Assembly (NCBI GenBank): GCA_905250115.1
Contig: CAJNOI010000051.1
Coordinates: forward strand, 248,001-312,000
From: Adineta steineri
Taxonomy: Eukaryota; Rotifera; Eurotatoria; Adinetida; Adinetidae
DNA length: 64,000 nucleotides
Reading direction: 5' to 3'
In this document: piece by piece, positions 24,538 through 38,166 of the stretch
How positions within the stretch are numbered: position 1 is the first letter of the stretch
Layout: each line of letters begins with the position of its first letter
Position numbers and translations under genes: made by a program
Notes under the pieces: generated by a model
Told to the model about the DNA's origin: nothing
The model's input: the letters and a program-made list of their open reading frames with translations, nothing else
Database searches by the model: none

Positions 24538-27500
24538 ACAAAAACAAATTCTCGTCTTTTTATTTTATAATAATATTATTTTGTAATTAATTTTTTCCAT
24601 TCATTATTCATTTTATTAGTATTAATGTACATGTCTTAAAGATATTTCCAATAAATAAAATTGACACATTTATTTCGAAATAAAAAAAAGAATTTTAATA
24701 AAAATATTGGTCATTAAAATATCAAAGAGTATTTATATATAATACTTGTGATGATTAGATCAAAAATAAAACAACGACAACTAATCAAATTTAATACGAA
24801 TCTATAATTTTATTATGGTTTCTTTCATTCGATCATCCAAATATATTAGATCAACAAATTTAAGCGAACTTTTCAATCACACAATTCATATATGAATATA
24901 TCTATTTTTGACTTTCGATGATGTCAATAATAGATTTAATTAGTATTTTAATTAAAAATATCATTTCGAAGATAGAAGATTTTCTATTAATAGAAAACAA
25001 AACATATATATATAATATTGATTTGACTTATTTATTGTAATTTTTAATTAAACACTAAGCAATCGTTCAAGTGTATATAATTTATTATCGCCTAAAATTA
25101 ATTGAACATATCGATCAGATATTCTATAGGGATTCGAGAGAAACAGAGAGTACTTTTTCTTTTTCTCTCAACGTATTGTAATTCTTGATGATGAAGAAGA
25201 GAGTTTATTTAGGGATATCATTTCATCTTTCTACATTGCATATTTTTACAGTTATCTAATAGAGTCAGACGCATATCATAGCGACATCCTTTCAACCTAA
25301 TCAACATCATCAAAGATGACTTCTTAACCAATCAACAATTTATGTCATTTTTTTTATGTGGCCTGAGAGAAATAATCATCTAAGCATTCGGTTCTATAGT
25401 TTTCCAGGAAAGAATTGCATCCTATGTTGTTTTTTTTTTCATAAATAAACATTAATAACTATGAGACAAAAGAATAAGGTATTAAACGATTAATGCATAG
25501 AATAATTTCTAGAGTATAATGTCCCTGTATTTTGATGAAAATATATTAGATTATCAAAATTGATGAGTTATCAAAGTCATTTTAATAAATAACGGAAAAC
25601 TGATTGATACATAAAGCTGTTAATGAAAATGATTAATGTCTTGTTCAATTAATAGTAAAAACCATTTGAGTATAAGACTTCTATACACTTTTACTACATA
25701 ATGTATATATATATTTTTTTATCTATCCACGATGGATGGGTTGGCTTGTTGTTGTTATTTTTCTGTCATTTTTTTAGTACTTGTCTCTTTCTCGTTCTGT
25801 CGCTCGTTGACATCTTTCATTAGCTAAACAAGCAGGAGCTCTAAGTTTGTAGCACGATTTTTTTCCCGTTGCCTTCGATTATCTAGCATCGATCGTGTGT
25901 ATGTGTATATAAGAAAGAAAAGAAAAGGGCTATATAAATCTCTTGAGATGAGCAGTCTTTCTTCTTCTCCTTCTTTTTTTCTTTTGCTGTCAATACTTGC
26001 ACAAACATCCTATTTTTTCCTATTATCAATTGCTTTAGTTTTTAATAAGAGTGATGAAGAGTACCAATAGTTAGCACACATAGTATTCTCGTAGAAATAA
26101 CATACGACAAACGCATTTATTTTATTATAGTGCGTTAGTTTTGAAAGAAGATACAAATAGTTCCAGAATTATGTCATCTATTGATCTTTCTCATTAATTA
26201 AACCTTGATGGTGAGTGTGGATGTCAGTATTGAGTGTGGTTAATGTAGAGAAGGAACCCACACTCTCAATATATATGCGAAATAAGAAATATCGTAAGAC
26301 TTTTCTCACATCTAGTATAAGTACATGAAAATATTACATTAAATATCATAAGAATTTATGAAAAATTCGACAAAAGTATATAAACAATTATTTTAAAATC
26401 ATGTTGATGATATGAACAAATAGAAATCATTTGAAGAATATAGTTTTTAAAAGACTCTACTAACTCATGCAAATAGATATTTGTCGTCATATTTGTCTGA
26501 AGAAATATTTTTCAATACTCTTATAATCATTATATTATATACATTTGAGTAAATATTCCACTTACAAAATTTACCAACATAAAAAATTGTGATGTAACTT
26601 TTGATTTTCGCCATTAGAAAGGTAAAATGATCAAATAGTTGCGAGTAAAATACTTGTAACTGCTGAGCTGTTGAAACTATAACAATGTGAGCTTCGAACA
26701 ATTTCACAGCTGGCGTTTTCGGTGCACATCAGACAACTGACGATTGTAGAATGTTCTAGCAAAGTCAATTAAAATTTAGATACTATCTTTTCGAAATGGT
26801 ACAATTATTGATATATCAATTCATTCCATTAAGAGAAAACGTTTATGATTACAATACTTATCAATGGCTCATTTTATTTTGAAATATTGCATCACACACT
26901 AGATTAAATACAATTCAAAATAAATGCGGAAACTTCGGATTTTATCCGAGAGTTATGTCTACTGCAAAAAGTGTCTATGGAAATCATAGGGCAATATCAA
27001 GATTTTTCAATAATCCGAGAATGGCTCATCCAGTTAGGCTCAACTTCGAACTCAATCGAGATCTTGATGAGACTAAAATGTGTAGAAAATTTCATTAAAA
27101 TCTACCTCTTCTTTCAAAAGTCACCGTGTATACGATCGGACGAACACAACGATTGATTCAAGAGTGTACTCATTTCTTGAGTACGTAGAAAGGCTAACTA
27201 TTTTCCATAACTAGTTATCTAGTTGTTGAATAAATCCTTACTATCGATTAAATAATATAGCTATCAAAAATGCGTTTTTTTTGTTATATTAACGAAAGAG
27301 AATGAAGATGGAAACGTTGATTGCCTATAAAGAACACCTTTATTTCTTTTCCGCACACAATATTACCTTGATAAAAAATGAGCCAATCCAGCGGTTGATT
27401 TGACTGCATTTGTAGGGAAAAGCGAAGAACGAGTGTAATAGAAAAGAAAAAGGAACATATCTACTGTAAATGTCACAACATTAGCAGCCAATCTACTGTT

Positions 27501-27607
27501 CTCAATTCACATCATGAAGTTTGTCTGTCGTTCATAAATAATAAATCCTTTGGAGTTTTAGATGTTTCTGCGACAATACATTAATTTAATAAATTAAACG
27601 AATATAA
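24538..27607. other. Intergenic, 3.1 kb
   Basis: Nothing supportable. It holds the 3' end of the TIR gene (AATAAA near 24653) and the promoter of the adhesion-receptor gene. The short frames near 26465-27156 lack protein-like character. A GTTTTAG tract near 27560, about 50 bp before the next ATG, may be a leader acceptor. Confidence 0.5.
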
Positions 27608-30600
27608 ATGGCTTTATCATATATTGTATATAATTTATTTTTATTCTCCATTGTACATTCAAGTAAATTTCATATTAATTTTTTTTTGTAATATTAAATT
27701 AGAATAATTTTGTTTATATTTTATTAGTTCCAATGCCACCAACTATATTAAATGAACCGAATTCGGAAATTATTTTTGATTCACGTATTAACCTTGAATT
27801 ACCATGTTTAGCACAGGGTAATCCAACTCCGACGTATTCATGGACTAAAAATGGGCAATTGTATGGGATAAATGCACAAAATAATCGTGTTACTATGTCA
27901 AGTGATTCAGGGACATTAAGTTTTTTACAACCCGAAAGTCTTGATCAAGGATGGTATCAATGCAATGCAACAAATGATTTAGGTGGAAATCATCATAAAT
28001 ATTAAAAAATATTCTCATGTTTAATTATTTACTTTTTTTTAATTATTAATATAGGTACTGTATTAACACGTAAAATTCATGTACGTTTAGCTGAACTTGG
28101 TGCTTTTCCTACACAAGATAGACCTTCGATAATTCAAGTACGACGTGGTGATTCATTAACAATTCCATGTAAACCACCAATTGCTATACCTGATCCAGAT
28201 GTATATTGGACAGATAATACGAATGTAGCTAATCAATTTGGTTATCGTGTATCAAATCCACGTATACAACAAGATTCTGAAGGTTTGTTTTGAATTTGTT
28301 CAGCTTCTGGATTTTTATCTAATGAAATTTTTTGTTTTTCTAGGAAACCTTTATTTTCTTAATGTAAAAGATGAAGATGAACAAAAACAATATGTATGTA
28401 ATGTTTTTTCACGGAAATTAAATATTATTCGTCGTGGAGTAATAACACAATTAAAAATTATTAAATCCGATCCAATTGATCGTATGCCAAAAAGATTATG
28501 GGCAACAGACGCAAATAAAATTGTTTTAAAAAGTCAAACATTATCATTAAAATGTATTTTCGATGGTTTACCAACACCCGGTGTTGTATGGAGAAAAATA
28601 TATGGTAACCTACCTGAAAAACGTTCATCAATTAATTTAGAAAAACAAGAATTAATTATTACGGATATTCAATATGAAGATGCTGGTATTTATGAATGCC
28701 GAGGACATAATGGTAAAAAAATTTTTTTTGTTTTGTTTTTATATTTACTTTTTGTATTTTAGAATTGGGTTATGATCTTTTTAGTATAAATGTTCAAGTT
28801 GAAGCTGCTCCATATTGGATAGAAAAACCAGAAGATATAAACATAGGAGAAGGTGAAACAGTTGATGTAATTTGTAATGTAGATTCTCGACCAATAGAAC
28901 AAGATATTCAATGGTTTATAAATGGTATTCCATTACAAGATAGACGTATTCCATATAATCCACGTCGACGTGTTCGAAAAAATCGAATGATTATACAAAA
29001 TGTAACAAAATCTGATACAGCAGTTTATCAATGCAATGTTTCTAATATACATGGTTATGTTTTTACAAATTTCTTTGTGAATATCATCTGTAAGTCTTCT
29101 TGTTTTCAGTTCATTCTTCTTCTTCTTTTTTGACTATTAAAATCGCTAACCTTTTTTTTTTCTCTTTTTTCTTAGCGGGAAAACCAGAAATTCAACGTGG
29201 ACCGGAAGCACTTTATCGTGTTGTGGAAGGAAAAAATGTCGTTTTACCGTGTGAATCATTTGGTATACCTACGCCTAAGGTCTATTGGCGTAAACGTGAT
29301 CGAATACTTACTAGTGGGAGGTATGTAATTGATTGACATTCTTCCGTTTTCCTTTTCTATTATCTATTCATATTATATATAAATATCCGTACATAAGTAT
29401 GTCTATTACATTATCAAGCATTCCAATCGGTATGAACTAATTAAAATAAAATGGCTAACGCTTTTCTAACAAACATTTTTAGTCCTTATGCTTTTAATTT
29501 TAATACAACTTGAAAGAAAAAATTAGTTTAATGTTTTTTTTCATTTAATTAGATACTCTGTCTCAAAAGATGGTAATTTAACTATTCGAGATGTAACAAT
29601 ATCTGATAATGGAATTTATATTTGTAATGCAACAAATAAATTTGGTTCAGCTGTTCGTAATACAACATTAAATATTAAAAAGAAAACACGTATACAAACA
29701 CGACCAAATAATTTAGAATTACGACGAGGTACAAATGCTATATTTCAATGTACAGCTACGGCTGATGATTCATTAAAATCTAATATTGATTGGTATAAAG
29801 ATGGTCAATTATTAACTTATACAGGTCGATTTATTAAAGATATAACAGATCCAAATACATTAAAAATTGTTGATGTACAATTTGATGATGCTGGTTCATA
29901 TATATGTCGTGCACATACAGAAATTGATTTTGATGAAGCAAGTGCAACATTAATTGTACAAGATCGACCAAATAAACCTAAGATAACTAAAATTAATTGT
30001 AATGGATCGATAAATCAACCATTTGCTGTTGTTCAATGGGAAGCAACAGGTTAAAAATACTACTTGACTTTTTATTTGTTTATTTTAGAAAGAAAATTTA
30101 CATTTTAGGTGATAATTTTGCACGAATATTATATTATGAATTACAATATAATACATCATTTCAAATTAATGATTGGATATCTGTACCAATTGAACAACGA
30201 CGAGAATCTTTTAACGAAGTTAAATCACGAGATGGTTCGATTAAATTAGAACCGAAAATTACAAGTAAGAAAGAACAAAAACAAGATTATAAATAAATAA
30301 ATAAATATATATTCTAGCTTTTAAAACAACACATCTTCCATCAAATCAATATAATTTACTTGTATCATTATCATGTTGGGCAAATTATACGTTTCGTGTT
30401 ATTGCTTATAACCGTGTTGGCGCAAGTGATCCAAGTCCTATATCAGAATCCATGTGTACAACAACAACATGTCGACCAAAAACAAATCCTCTTGGTGTTA
30501 AAGCTTCGGCAACACAATCTTCACCATTATTAATTGAATGGGATGTAAGACAGAGAAAAAATAAATTTCTTTTTTTTATTTTGTAAATAAATCTTTAAAT

Positions 30601-33600
30601 AGAGTATACCTGCAATAAAATGGGGTGCACCAAAATTTTGGTATGAAGTTGGTTGGCGTCAATTGCCAACAGATAAAAAACCTGACACATTTTTAACTGA
30701 ACGAGTAAATCCACCACAACATCAATTTTCTATACCAAATCCAGTTTTGAGTATGCGATATGAATATTATGTTAAAGCAGTAAATCAACAACCAGGAGGT
30801 AAGTGTTATATAAGAAAAATTAATTGATGAATAAATTGTTTTCCTCTAAATTAGAAGTCAATAGTACGGATGCTAGTGAACCTCCAGTATATAATACCGC
30901 TTTTGCTGGTGATTCAGGTAATATTTATAAAAAATTTTGTTTATCTTCTAATTCATTTTATTTCAGATCCAACATATGTTCCACGTAATTTTCGTGTATT
31001 ACATATGCTTGATAGTAGAACAATACAATTTGCATGGGATCCACCATTACCAGCTGATGAAGTTAATATTCGTGGTGTTATTAAAGCTTATCAGGTTTTA
31101 TTTGATTTCTTTAGTTTTGTTTTTCATATATAATAAATATAAATAGATTGAAATGTATCGACTTGATGATCCAAATAATTCACGTCGTACTGTATCAGGT
31201 ATATTACCAAATCAAACTTGGACAACTGTTTATAATGCACCACCAAATGCAGATGTTGGTGCGACTATTTGTATTGAAACAGAACGATTTTTTGGACCAG
31301 AAAGTCCTCCTGTATGTATTAAATAGATATATATATTCTTAATCAATAATAACAATTGATTATTTCTTATTAAGATTCAATTTCCTACACGAGAAGGTCC
31401 ACCAGGGCCTGTTATGAATTTACGTGCTGTACCTTATACTAGCAATGGAATTTTTTTACTTTGGGATCCACCAGAAGAAACAAATGGTGTTATAATTGGT
31501 TATCAAATTGATTATAAAACTCTTGAAGGGTATTTATTTCATAAATAAATAGCTAAGAAAAAAAATTTGTTTTTTGTTTTTTTTATCAAGTATTGCTTCT
31601 CAACCTGATATTGATCAACCTTCAATATTACTTCGTGATGATACTCGTCGTAATTATATTCTTGGTAGTCTTAAACCAAATACAAAATATCGTGTTCAAG
31701 TACGTGCACGAACATCAATTGGTTTATCAACAAGTCCATCTATTATTGAGCTTACAACAAATATTAGTGTTGGTAAATAAGATCAAAAGAATTCTGTCGT
31801 TTTTTCTTTCTTTATACTATTTGTTTTAGTTCCATCAAAACCAACATTTACAGTCACTTATCGTGGAACAACATTCTTTAATATTTCCTTTGATCCCACA
31901 ACTATGGCAGTTCCTGGTAGTGTTTATTATGTAGAATATAAAGAAAATGATAAAGGTTTGATAAATAATAAAAAAATCAAAATTCTATTTTTTCTTTTTG
32001 CAGAAGGTCAAGCCTTATTTAAAAAATCTTATGTTGTATCAAATGAACGAAATATTCTTATTAATTCACTTGAACCGAGTAAAACATATACAACAATATT
32101 AATTGCTGGTGATGGTATTGATAGTGAAGTTAAAAGTGATCCACAAATGATTACAACACTTAGCAAGGGTATGTATGTTTTCGTTTGAAAATTCCTTTTG
32201 TAATTTTTTTTTAAATTAACTAATAATTGTAATAGTACCAGATGTGATATAGAATGACATAGGAAATCATCATTATTATTGCCTCTTAACTGTAACGGAT
32301 GTCGATAGACGATAGACGAAGGAGAAGAAGAAAAACTGAGAAATACAACTGAGAAGAATAATCAAAGCAAGAAGGATAGAAGCAAAAAATATAATAGAAG
32401 AAAGAACTGAGAAAAAAAGCTAGATGATAATGCTTCCGTTATGGGTTATAACATCGATGCGAAGAGAGAGAGAGAAAAAAAAAGAAAAATCATGTACAAT
32501 ACTCATGCTATCTTAGATTTGGTGGTTATATGAGATAAAAGAAGAATCAGGAAACGAAGAGATAGAAAAAAAAAGAAGAAAGAAAGAAAGAAATGCTAGA
32601 TGCACAAACATAACTATAACCAACAAGGCGACAACGTTATTACTTGTGATTCGATAAGTGTTAAATAATCGATGGATCGTATTCGTTCGAAGTCTAATAA
32701 TATATACATGTACATATGATGGATGATAAATGAGTGGCCTACCATTACAATATTCAACATTTTCGATCGAAAATCGATCTGTATCAGAATTATTTCATTC
32801 TAATGATACATTCGATCGAAATTGTACAACGATTGAATGTTTTGGTAGGTATCTAACCTTTGATTATATATATACACACACACATATCATATGATACCAA
32901 CAAAAAAAAGAATTATCAAAGTTAACATTATAAATGAGTTGTATAATGAAGTCAAAATAAATCTTCATATCAATTAATAAAGATCTATAGTACTAATAAC
33001 TATTCCAGATGATAAAAAAATAATGAATAAGTTAATTGAAGTAATTTTTCCTTTTCTCTTTCTATTGTTTAGATCGTACTCCTCAAGTAATTAGTTCGCC
33101 TTGGTTCATTGGTCTTATCGTTGCAATTATTGTACTTCTTATAATTATTGCTATTGTTTGTGGTATTATGAAACGTAAAGGTGGTAAATATTCCGGTAAA
33201 TAATTGGATTTTTTTATTCTTTTTTGTAATTTATAAATATATCTAAGGAACATACAAAGGTATATAGTTTATATCTTCTCCCATTTGATTTGCATGAGTT
33301 ATATTAGAAAAGTATAAGTGTGCATTCTTTTTTTTTGTATATTTTCTCTTATAGATGGTGTAGATGGCAAATCAACCCCATATAATTCTGTCCAGAGAAG
33401 TAAAAAACCGAAAAAAAAAAATCTATTGTTTTTATTCCGGAATAAAAAGCACTTTTTTTTTTTGTTATTTTCTTATTCTGTTTGCCTTTGCCTTTTATTC
33501 TATCTTGACTTCTCTCTTATGCATTAACTGATGAGATATACGCAAGACGCGCGTCGCATGTTAGCTAGATTTGGAGAATGTCGATGTTTGTGTTGCTGTT

Positions 33601-34110
33601 CTTGTCATTGACATTGATAATGATAATATTTCTTTCCTTCTTTTCTTCTTTTTATACTCAAAGATAATAAGAAAATTCTATGATTAAACGAATGATTTTC
33701 TTATATATATTTTTTTTTGTTTTTTTTAGTACAAGATAAAGAAATGTTACATGGACCTACTGGATATGGTGGAGATGATGAAGCAAAATTTTCTGAATAT
33801 TATCGATCGTATGAAATAAAAAAAAAATTTTAATTAATTTTGATTTGTTTTTTTTTGTTGTTGTTGTAGACCGGGTGATGTGTCAATAAGACATAGTCGA
33901 ACATCATTAAATAATGGTGATGATCGTGATTCAATGGCAGAATTTAATGATGAAAAAGATCGCGGTCGATTTACAGAAGATGGATCTTTCATTGGACAAT
34001 ACGGACGTGATGATAAACGACGTACTTATCTGATTAAATATGATGAAAGTATAGGTTTTACCAATGATAATCCAACTAATGATCAAGCAACATTTTCATC
34101 TCCTGTGTAA
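27608..34110 (+). CDS. Neuroglian/L1CAM-family cell adhesion receptor
   Basis: Twenty-one exons: 27608-27662, 27728-27982, 28055-28282, 28344-28712, 28763-29089, 29176-29320, 29553-30049, 30109-30264, 30318-30544, 30603-30798, 30855-30917, 30967-31094, 31147-31311, 31375-31529, 31591-31772, 31830-31955, 32004-32168, 33073-33195, 33355-33399, 33730-33808 and 33870-34110, giving 1308 residues. A signal peptide (MALSYIVYNLFLFSIVHS) precedes six Ig domains (Cys pairs with Y-x-C, e.g. WYQCNATNDLG) and five FN3 domains. A TM helix (WFIGLIVAIIVLLIIIAIV) leads to a cytoplasmic tail with SFIGQYG, the ankyrin-binding motif of L1 proteins. It acts in axon growth and septate-junction adhesion. All exon phases close. 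The 45-bp exon 19 is phase-symmetric and could be skipped. Intron 17 (905 bp) holds a candidate alternative first exon. Confidence 0.93.
32730..32844 (+). CDS. Candidate alternative first exon inside the neuroglian-like gene
   Basis: An ATG directly after an in-frame TAA opens 38 codons (starts MSGLPLQYSTF, with NRS, NDT and NCT glycosylation sequons) and ends at a good donor (G|GTAGGT). Its phase matches the transmembrane exon at 33073. Joined to it, it would make a short membrane protein with the L1-type tail but no Ig or FN3 domains. It could also be chance. No TATA or transcript evidence is available. Confidence 0.35.
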
Positions 34111-35187
34111 AAAAATAATATTTTTCACGTCTTCGTTTTTCTTTTCTTTGTACAAAAAAAACAGAAAAAGAATAATTCGTATTTTCATTGTTGAAAACGG
34201 AATATTTTAATCATTTTCCTCTCTCTTCTTTTTTTTCTTCTTTTTTAAATTTTAATATTACAATTATGAATGTGTCATCACAACAAGCATTTCTGTGTAC
34301 AAATGCAGATGAAAATTTAGATTAGAACATTCTCTCTATTTATTAGGTAATCGAAATTCTTCTTCTTCTTCTTTTCTCTTGTGTTTTTTTTTTGATTCAC
34401 TATCGTTTGTTTGCTTGTTTTCTTTTTTCCTTTGTTATATACAAATATTTTGTGCACACACACACACACACATACATATGAAAATTGATGAAGTTTTTTG
34501 TTCTTTAAAGATAAATATTGCCATGAAATTTTTTCAGATGTAATTAATACATTTTGACTAAAATACATATATAGAATAGTTTTGAAGTGAAAATATCAAA
34601 AGAAAATTTCTGTTTAACATATGTACAATATGATTAGATAAAATAAATAACAAGTTGTACAAGATATGATATTGATATTGACTGATGGATATAGGAAACA
34701 GATGTGTGTGTGATATACTGTAGTTAGATTCTTATATTTGAATAGATTATTATTATTATTATTATTCTCAATGATACAAAACATGATTGATTTGCTAATC
34801 ATACAATTGAATTTGAATTTGATTGAGTAACAATGAAGCTTTCATAGAAAAGAATGATCAATGATGAGGCTTATAATATAATGTAATCATGAAAAATTCG
34901 TAGTTATTGAATATCTAGGGATAGTTAAAGAATGTATGAAATGATGTTTTCTTCTTAGAATACGTGACACTGATCAATTGAGAATAAGTATAATAGATTT
35001 TATCATTTCTTCGACATGTTTATCTAGTAGTATCGATCCATTAGGTGTTGACATGTTTATATATTTGTCGGAGTATCAATAGCACAACATCACGATCTGA
35101 TATGTATATATATCGATTGTGATTTATACATATAAATCACATTACTTGTAATTTCAATTCTTAATTAGTCTTCTGTAACTAATAAAA
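34111..35187. other. 3' UTR and intergenic
   Basis: Contains CT-rich sequence, a (CA)n run at 34453-34470 and an (ATT)n run near 34747-34765. No gene seen. Confidence 0.5.
34453..34470. repeat. (CA)n microsatellite
   Basis: About nine CA units in the presumed 3' region of the adhesion-receptor gene. Confidence 0.85.
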
Positions 35188-36193
35188 ATGTCAACCAATC
35201 ATTCAAAAGCATCTATTCTTCAGTAAGTAAATTATCTTTATTAGATATTTATTCAAATTAAATAGATGTAAAATATGTACGAAAGAAATTTCATCCGATG
35301 AGAAATATTTACATGATGGTGAAAGTGTTGTTCATATTCAATGTTATCAATGTTCAAATTGTCATATATCACTTGCGGGAAAATTTTATTATCGTTATAA
35401 AGATCCACGTTCAAATGACGAAAAAAAACTTTATTGTGATTCATGTTATTATCGTCTAGCACCTGTTTGTTTTCAATGTTTGAAAATCATTGATGATATT
35501 TCATTAATCTATGGTGAACGTATATTTCATCCTCATTGTTTTATTTGTGATCATTGTCAAGAAGCATTTAAAGGTAATCTAGTTTATCCATATGAAAATC
35601 ATATTTATTGTTTTAAATGTTATGAAATTGTTCAAAATGATTTTCATCCAATTTCATCAATTATTTTAACATTAAGATGTTCGATATGTAAAAAAATTTT
35701 TCAACCAGGTGATCTTATTACTAAACATGATGTACCATCGAATAATAACGAGATTCATTATATACATAATTCGTGTTTTTTTTGTGAAATTTGTCATCGA
35801 AATTTATCGAATTCAATTTATTATTCACCAAATAGACATGATGAAAATTTTCAAGAACTTAAATTTCAATGTAAATCATGTCATGATTTATTATCAACGA
35901 TATGTTCTGTAAGTTAATTTAATAACAAAAAAATTCAATAAAAATATTATTTTGTAGATTTGTTTTAAACCATCGGATAATTTAATGATTATTTTTAATA
36001 ATCGATGGTATCATGATGAATGGTATAGAAATAGATTTAGACTAATGAATTAAATTTTTCTTCATTTAGTTTTAAATGTAAAAATTGTAATTATAAATTG
36101 AAGGATTTAACACGGATTATTATTGAACCAGATGGATTATTATGTGAACGATGCTTGAGATATATGCGTGATCAACAGCAACAACAAATATAA
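35188..36193 (+). CDS. LIM-only protein with four LIM domains
   Basis: Four exons: 35188-35222, 35266-35908, 35958-36022 and 36070-36193, giving 288 residues. Four tandem LIM zinc-binding domains fill the protein: LIM1 begins CKICTKEISSDEKY, LIM2 begins CFQCLKIIDDISLI, LIM3 begins CSICKKIFQPGD, and LIM4 is ICSICFKPSDNLMIIF through NNRWYHDECFKC to CERCLRYM. Each has the C-x2-C ... H-x2-C / C-x2-C layout with conserved FHPHCF-like cores. No catalytic or homeobox domain is present, so it is a protein-protein adaptor of LMO/FHL/PINCH type. The order does not match FHL (no leading half-LIM) or PINCH (five LIM), so I give no symbol. The last residues are a Gln run. Confidence 0.85.
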
Positions 36194-36979
36194 ATGTCAA
36201 ATGCATGAATAATTTCTCCTATGTTATTTCTTCATCTTTCTTTTTGTTTATTCAATTGCATTTCTATTCATTAGAGTAATATTAAATAACAATAGAAAAA
36301 TAATAACGTAAAAAATGAGTACTGATGTAATGTTATATTATCGATATCGAATAGTCGGAATAACAAGATATTTTTATGTAACTAGCTCTTGTTTTAAATA
36401 AAAGTATTCATGTAAGAGATTAGTGATCTTCTTTTCTGTTGTGTAAATACATGGTTGATGGATATGATGATTTGCTACTAATTCACTTATCAGATAGAAC
36501 TGTAAATATTTATGTTTCTTTATCGGTCAATGCTCATTACAATACATCGATATTCCTTTTGTTGCTCTTTAGTGAATATAAATAGAGATCAATCAGTAAA
36601 TGTTACATTTCATAAAGAACGAATATCTACTATGAAATAGTTATCTATATTTAGATCAAAATTAATTAAAAATCATTCATCGGAAAATAAGATTTTCTAG
36701 CGCAATGTTTTTGCGTATTTTCATGTTTATTCAGAACATATTAATACCAATTATTTCCCTAATGGAAAATACTTTTAAAAGACGATCACTCCTTCTGATA
36801 AACCATGTTTTCAGTATAAAATATCCAGGCTTGACATTGATTGCTATCTGTAAAGTTTCTCATATTACATCATAATTAATCTTATGAAATGAATCTTCCT
36901 TTTATTACACATGTATACAAAAAAAAAGTAACACAGCATTTTATCTATTATATATAATTATTAAAAAAAAAATTTCATG
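36194..36979. other. Convergent 3' intergenic space
   Basis: Nothing beyond AT-rich DNA; AATAAA near 36398 may serve the LIM gene. Confidence 0.5.
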
Positions 36980-38166
36980 TCACAATTCACTAATGAGATC
37001 ATAAGTTAGTCCTGCTTTTTGTAATTTATGAGCTGCTGTTATAAACATTATTTGAGTTTTTGTATGCCAAACATAAATCTAGAATTACAAATAATTTTTT
37101 ATATATAAAATTTTTTTTGTTAATACTTTGGAAGCATTATTAGCTAAACATTCAAGTTGATCTTGAGTTGTCATTGTATCAAGTATTTGAGATTCTTGTT
37201 GACCAATACTAGTAGCACTTACATTAAATATATAATTTGAATATTTATGAATAAGATTTAAATGAATTGCAAATCCAGCCATATCAGTTGGAAATTTTCG
37301 TTTTCGATAGATAAAATGAAACCATGAATGAACCTATTATTCAATATTATATAAAACAGAAAAAGATTTATTTCTTACTTTTCCATTTAAACATATTGGA
37401 CGTTCATAGAGAAGTTCACCAACAAGTCCAACTGGCCAAACACCAACAGATTGAACTTTTCGAATCTATAACAATAAAAATTCATGATAATTTAATTCTA
37501 TATTTATAACTCATGTACTGACCAATTAGTTTATTACCTCTTGAAATAATTTCCAATGATATGTATTATCATCATCAGCAAAATAGACAAGTGCATCATC
37601 ATTTCTATTTGTATTTGAACGAATCCATTGAAGAGCAATATTCTTTTGAAACATACCACGAGGACGACGCCATGTTGATTGATTTTGTGTTGGTTTTAAA
37701 TAATCTGGTGTTGCAATATTTAAATGAACAAATGGTAAATGAAATGATTGAAGTAAACGATGTATGCGTTGAGTTGGTTTTATTTCATCTTCGATAATAA
37801 TCCAAAATAGATTTGGAACTAAATAAAGTGTTTGTGCAAGTCGTGTTAAATCAGCAATTTGTTCAGCTCGTGTTTTCGTTGGTGTTATCATATAAATTTT
37901 ACGTATTGATAATGGATCATTCCAACTTTCTCGAATAGGTTCATTTAAACCTGGATATAATTCTAATAATTGTTCCCATGGTTTAATAGTTTGTTTATTA
38001 TCTGTATTTTTCACTTAAACATAATAAAAATTAATATATAAAACAAATTTAAACTAGAAAATATATTACGATAGATAATCAAGAAAATTGTTATTAGGAG
38101 ATATAACACAATGAATATAAAAATAATTGAATATGATGAACGAAAACGATGAGATTTTATATACAT
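36980..38166 (-). CDS. B3GAT: Galactosylgalactosylxylosylprotein 3-beta-glucuronosyltransferase (GT43)
   Basis: Five exons on the minus strand: 38070-38166, 37538-38013, 37379-37465, 37127-37333 and 36980-37078, giving 321 residues. It is a Golgi type II enzyme that adds glucuronic acid in the proteoglycan linker (B3GAT3-like) or HNK-1 epitope (B3GAT1/2-like). A short basic N terminus and one TM helix (SIIFIFIVLYLLITIFLIIY) precede the GT43 domain: IYMITPTKTRAEQ, LFWIIIEDE, RGMFQKNIALQWIR, the metal-binding DXD as YFADDDNTY, then VGVWPVGLVG, FPTDMAGFAIHL and VWHTKTQ. All phases close. The ATG at 38166 gives a typical short cytosolic tail; an in-frame ATG at 38262 would add 32 residues. Confidence 0.92.

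Noticed and set aside
26465..27156. Two short frames upstream of the adhesion-receptor gene
   Set aside because: No acceptor or donor in phase and no protein-like features; one begins at GTG.
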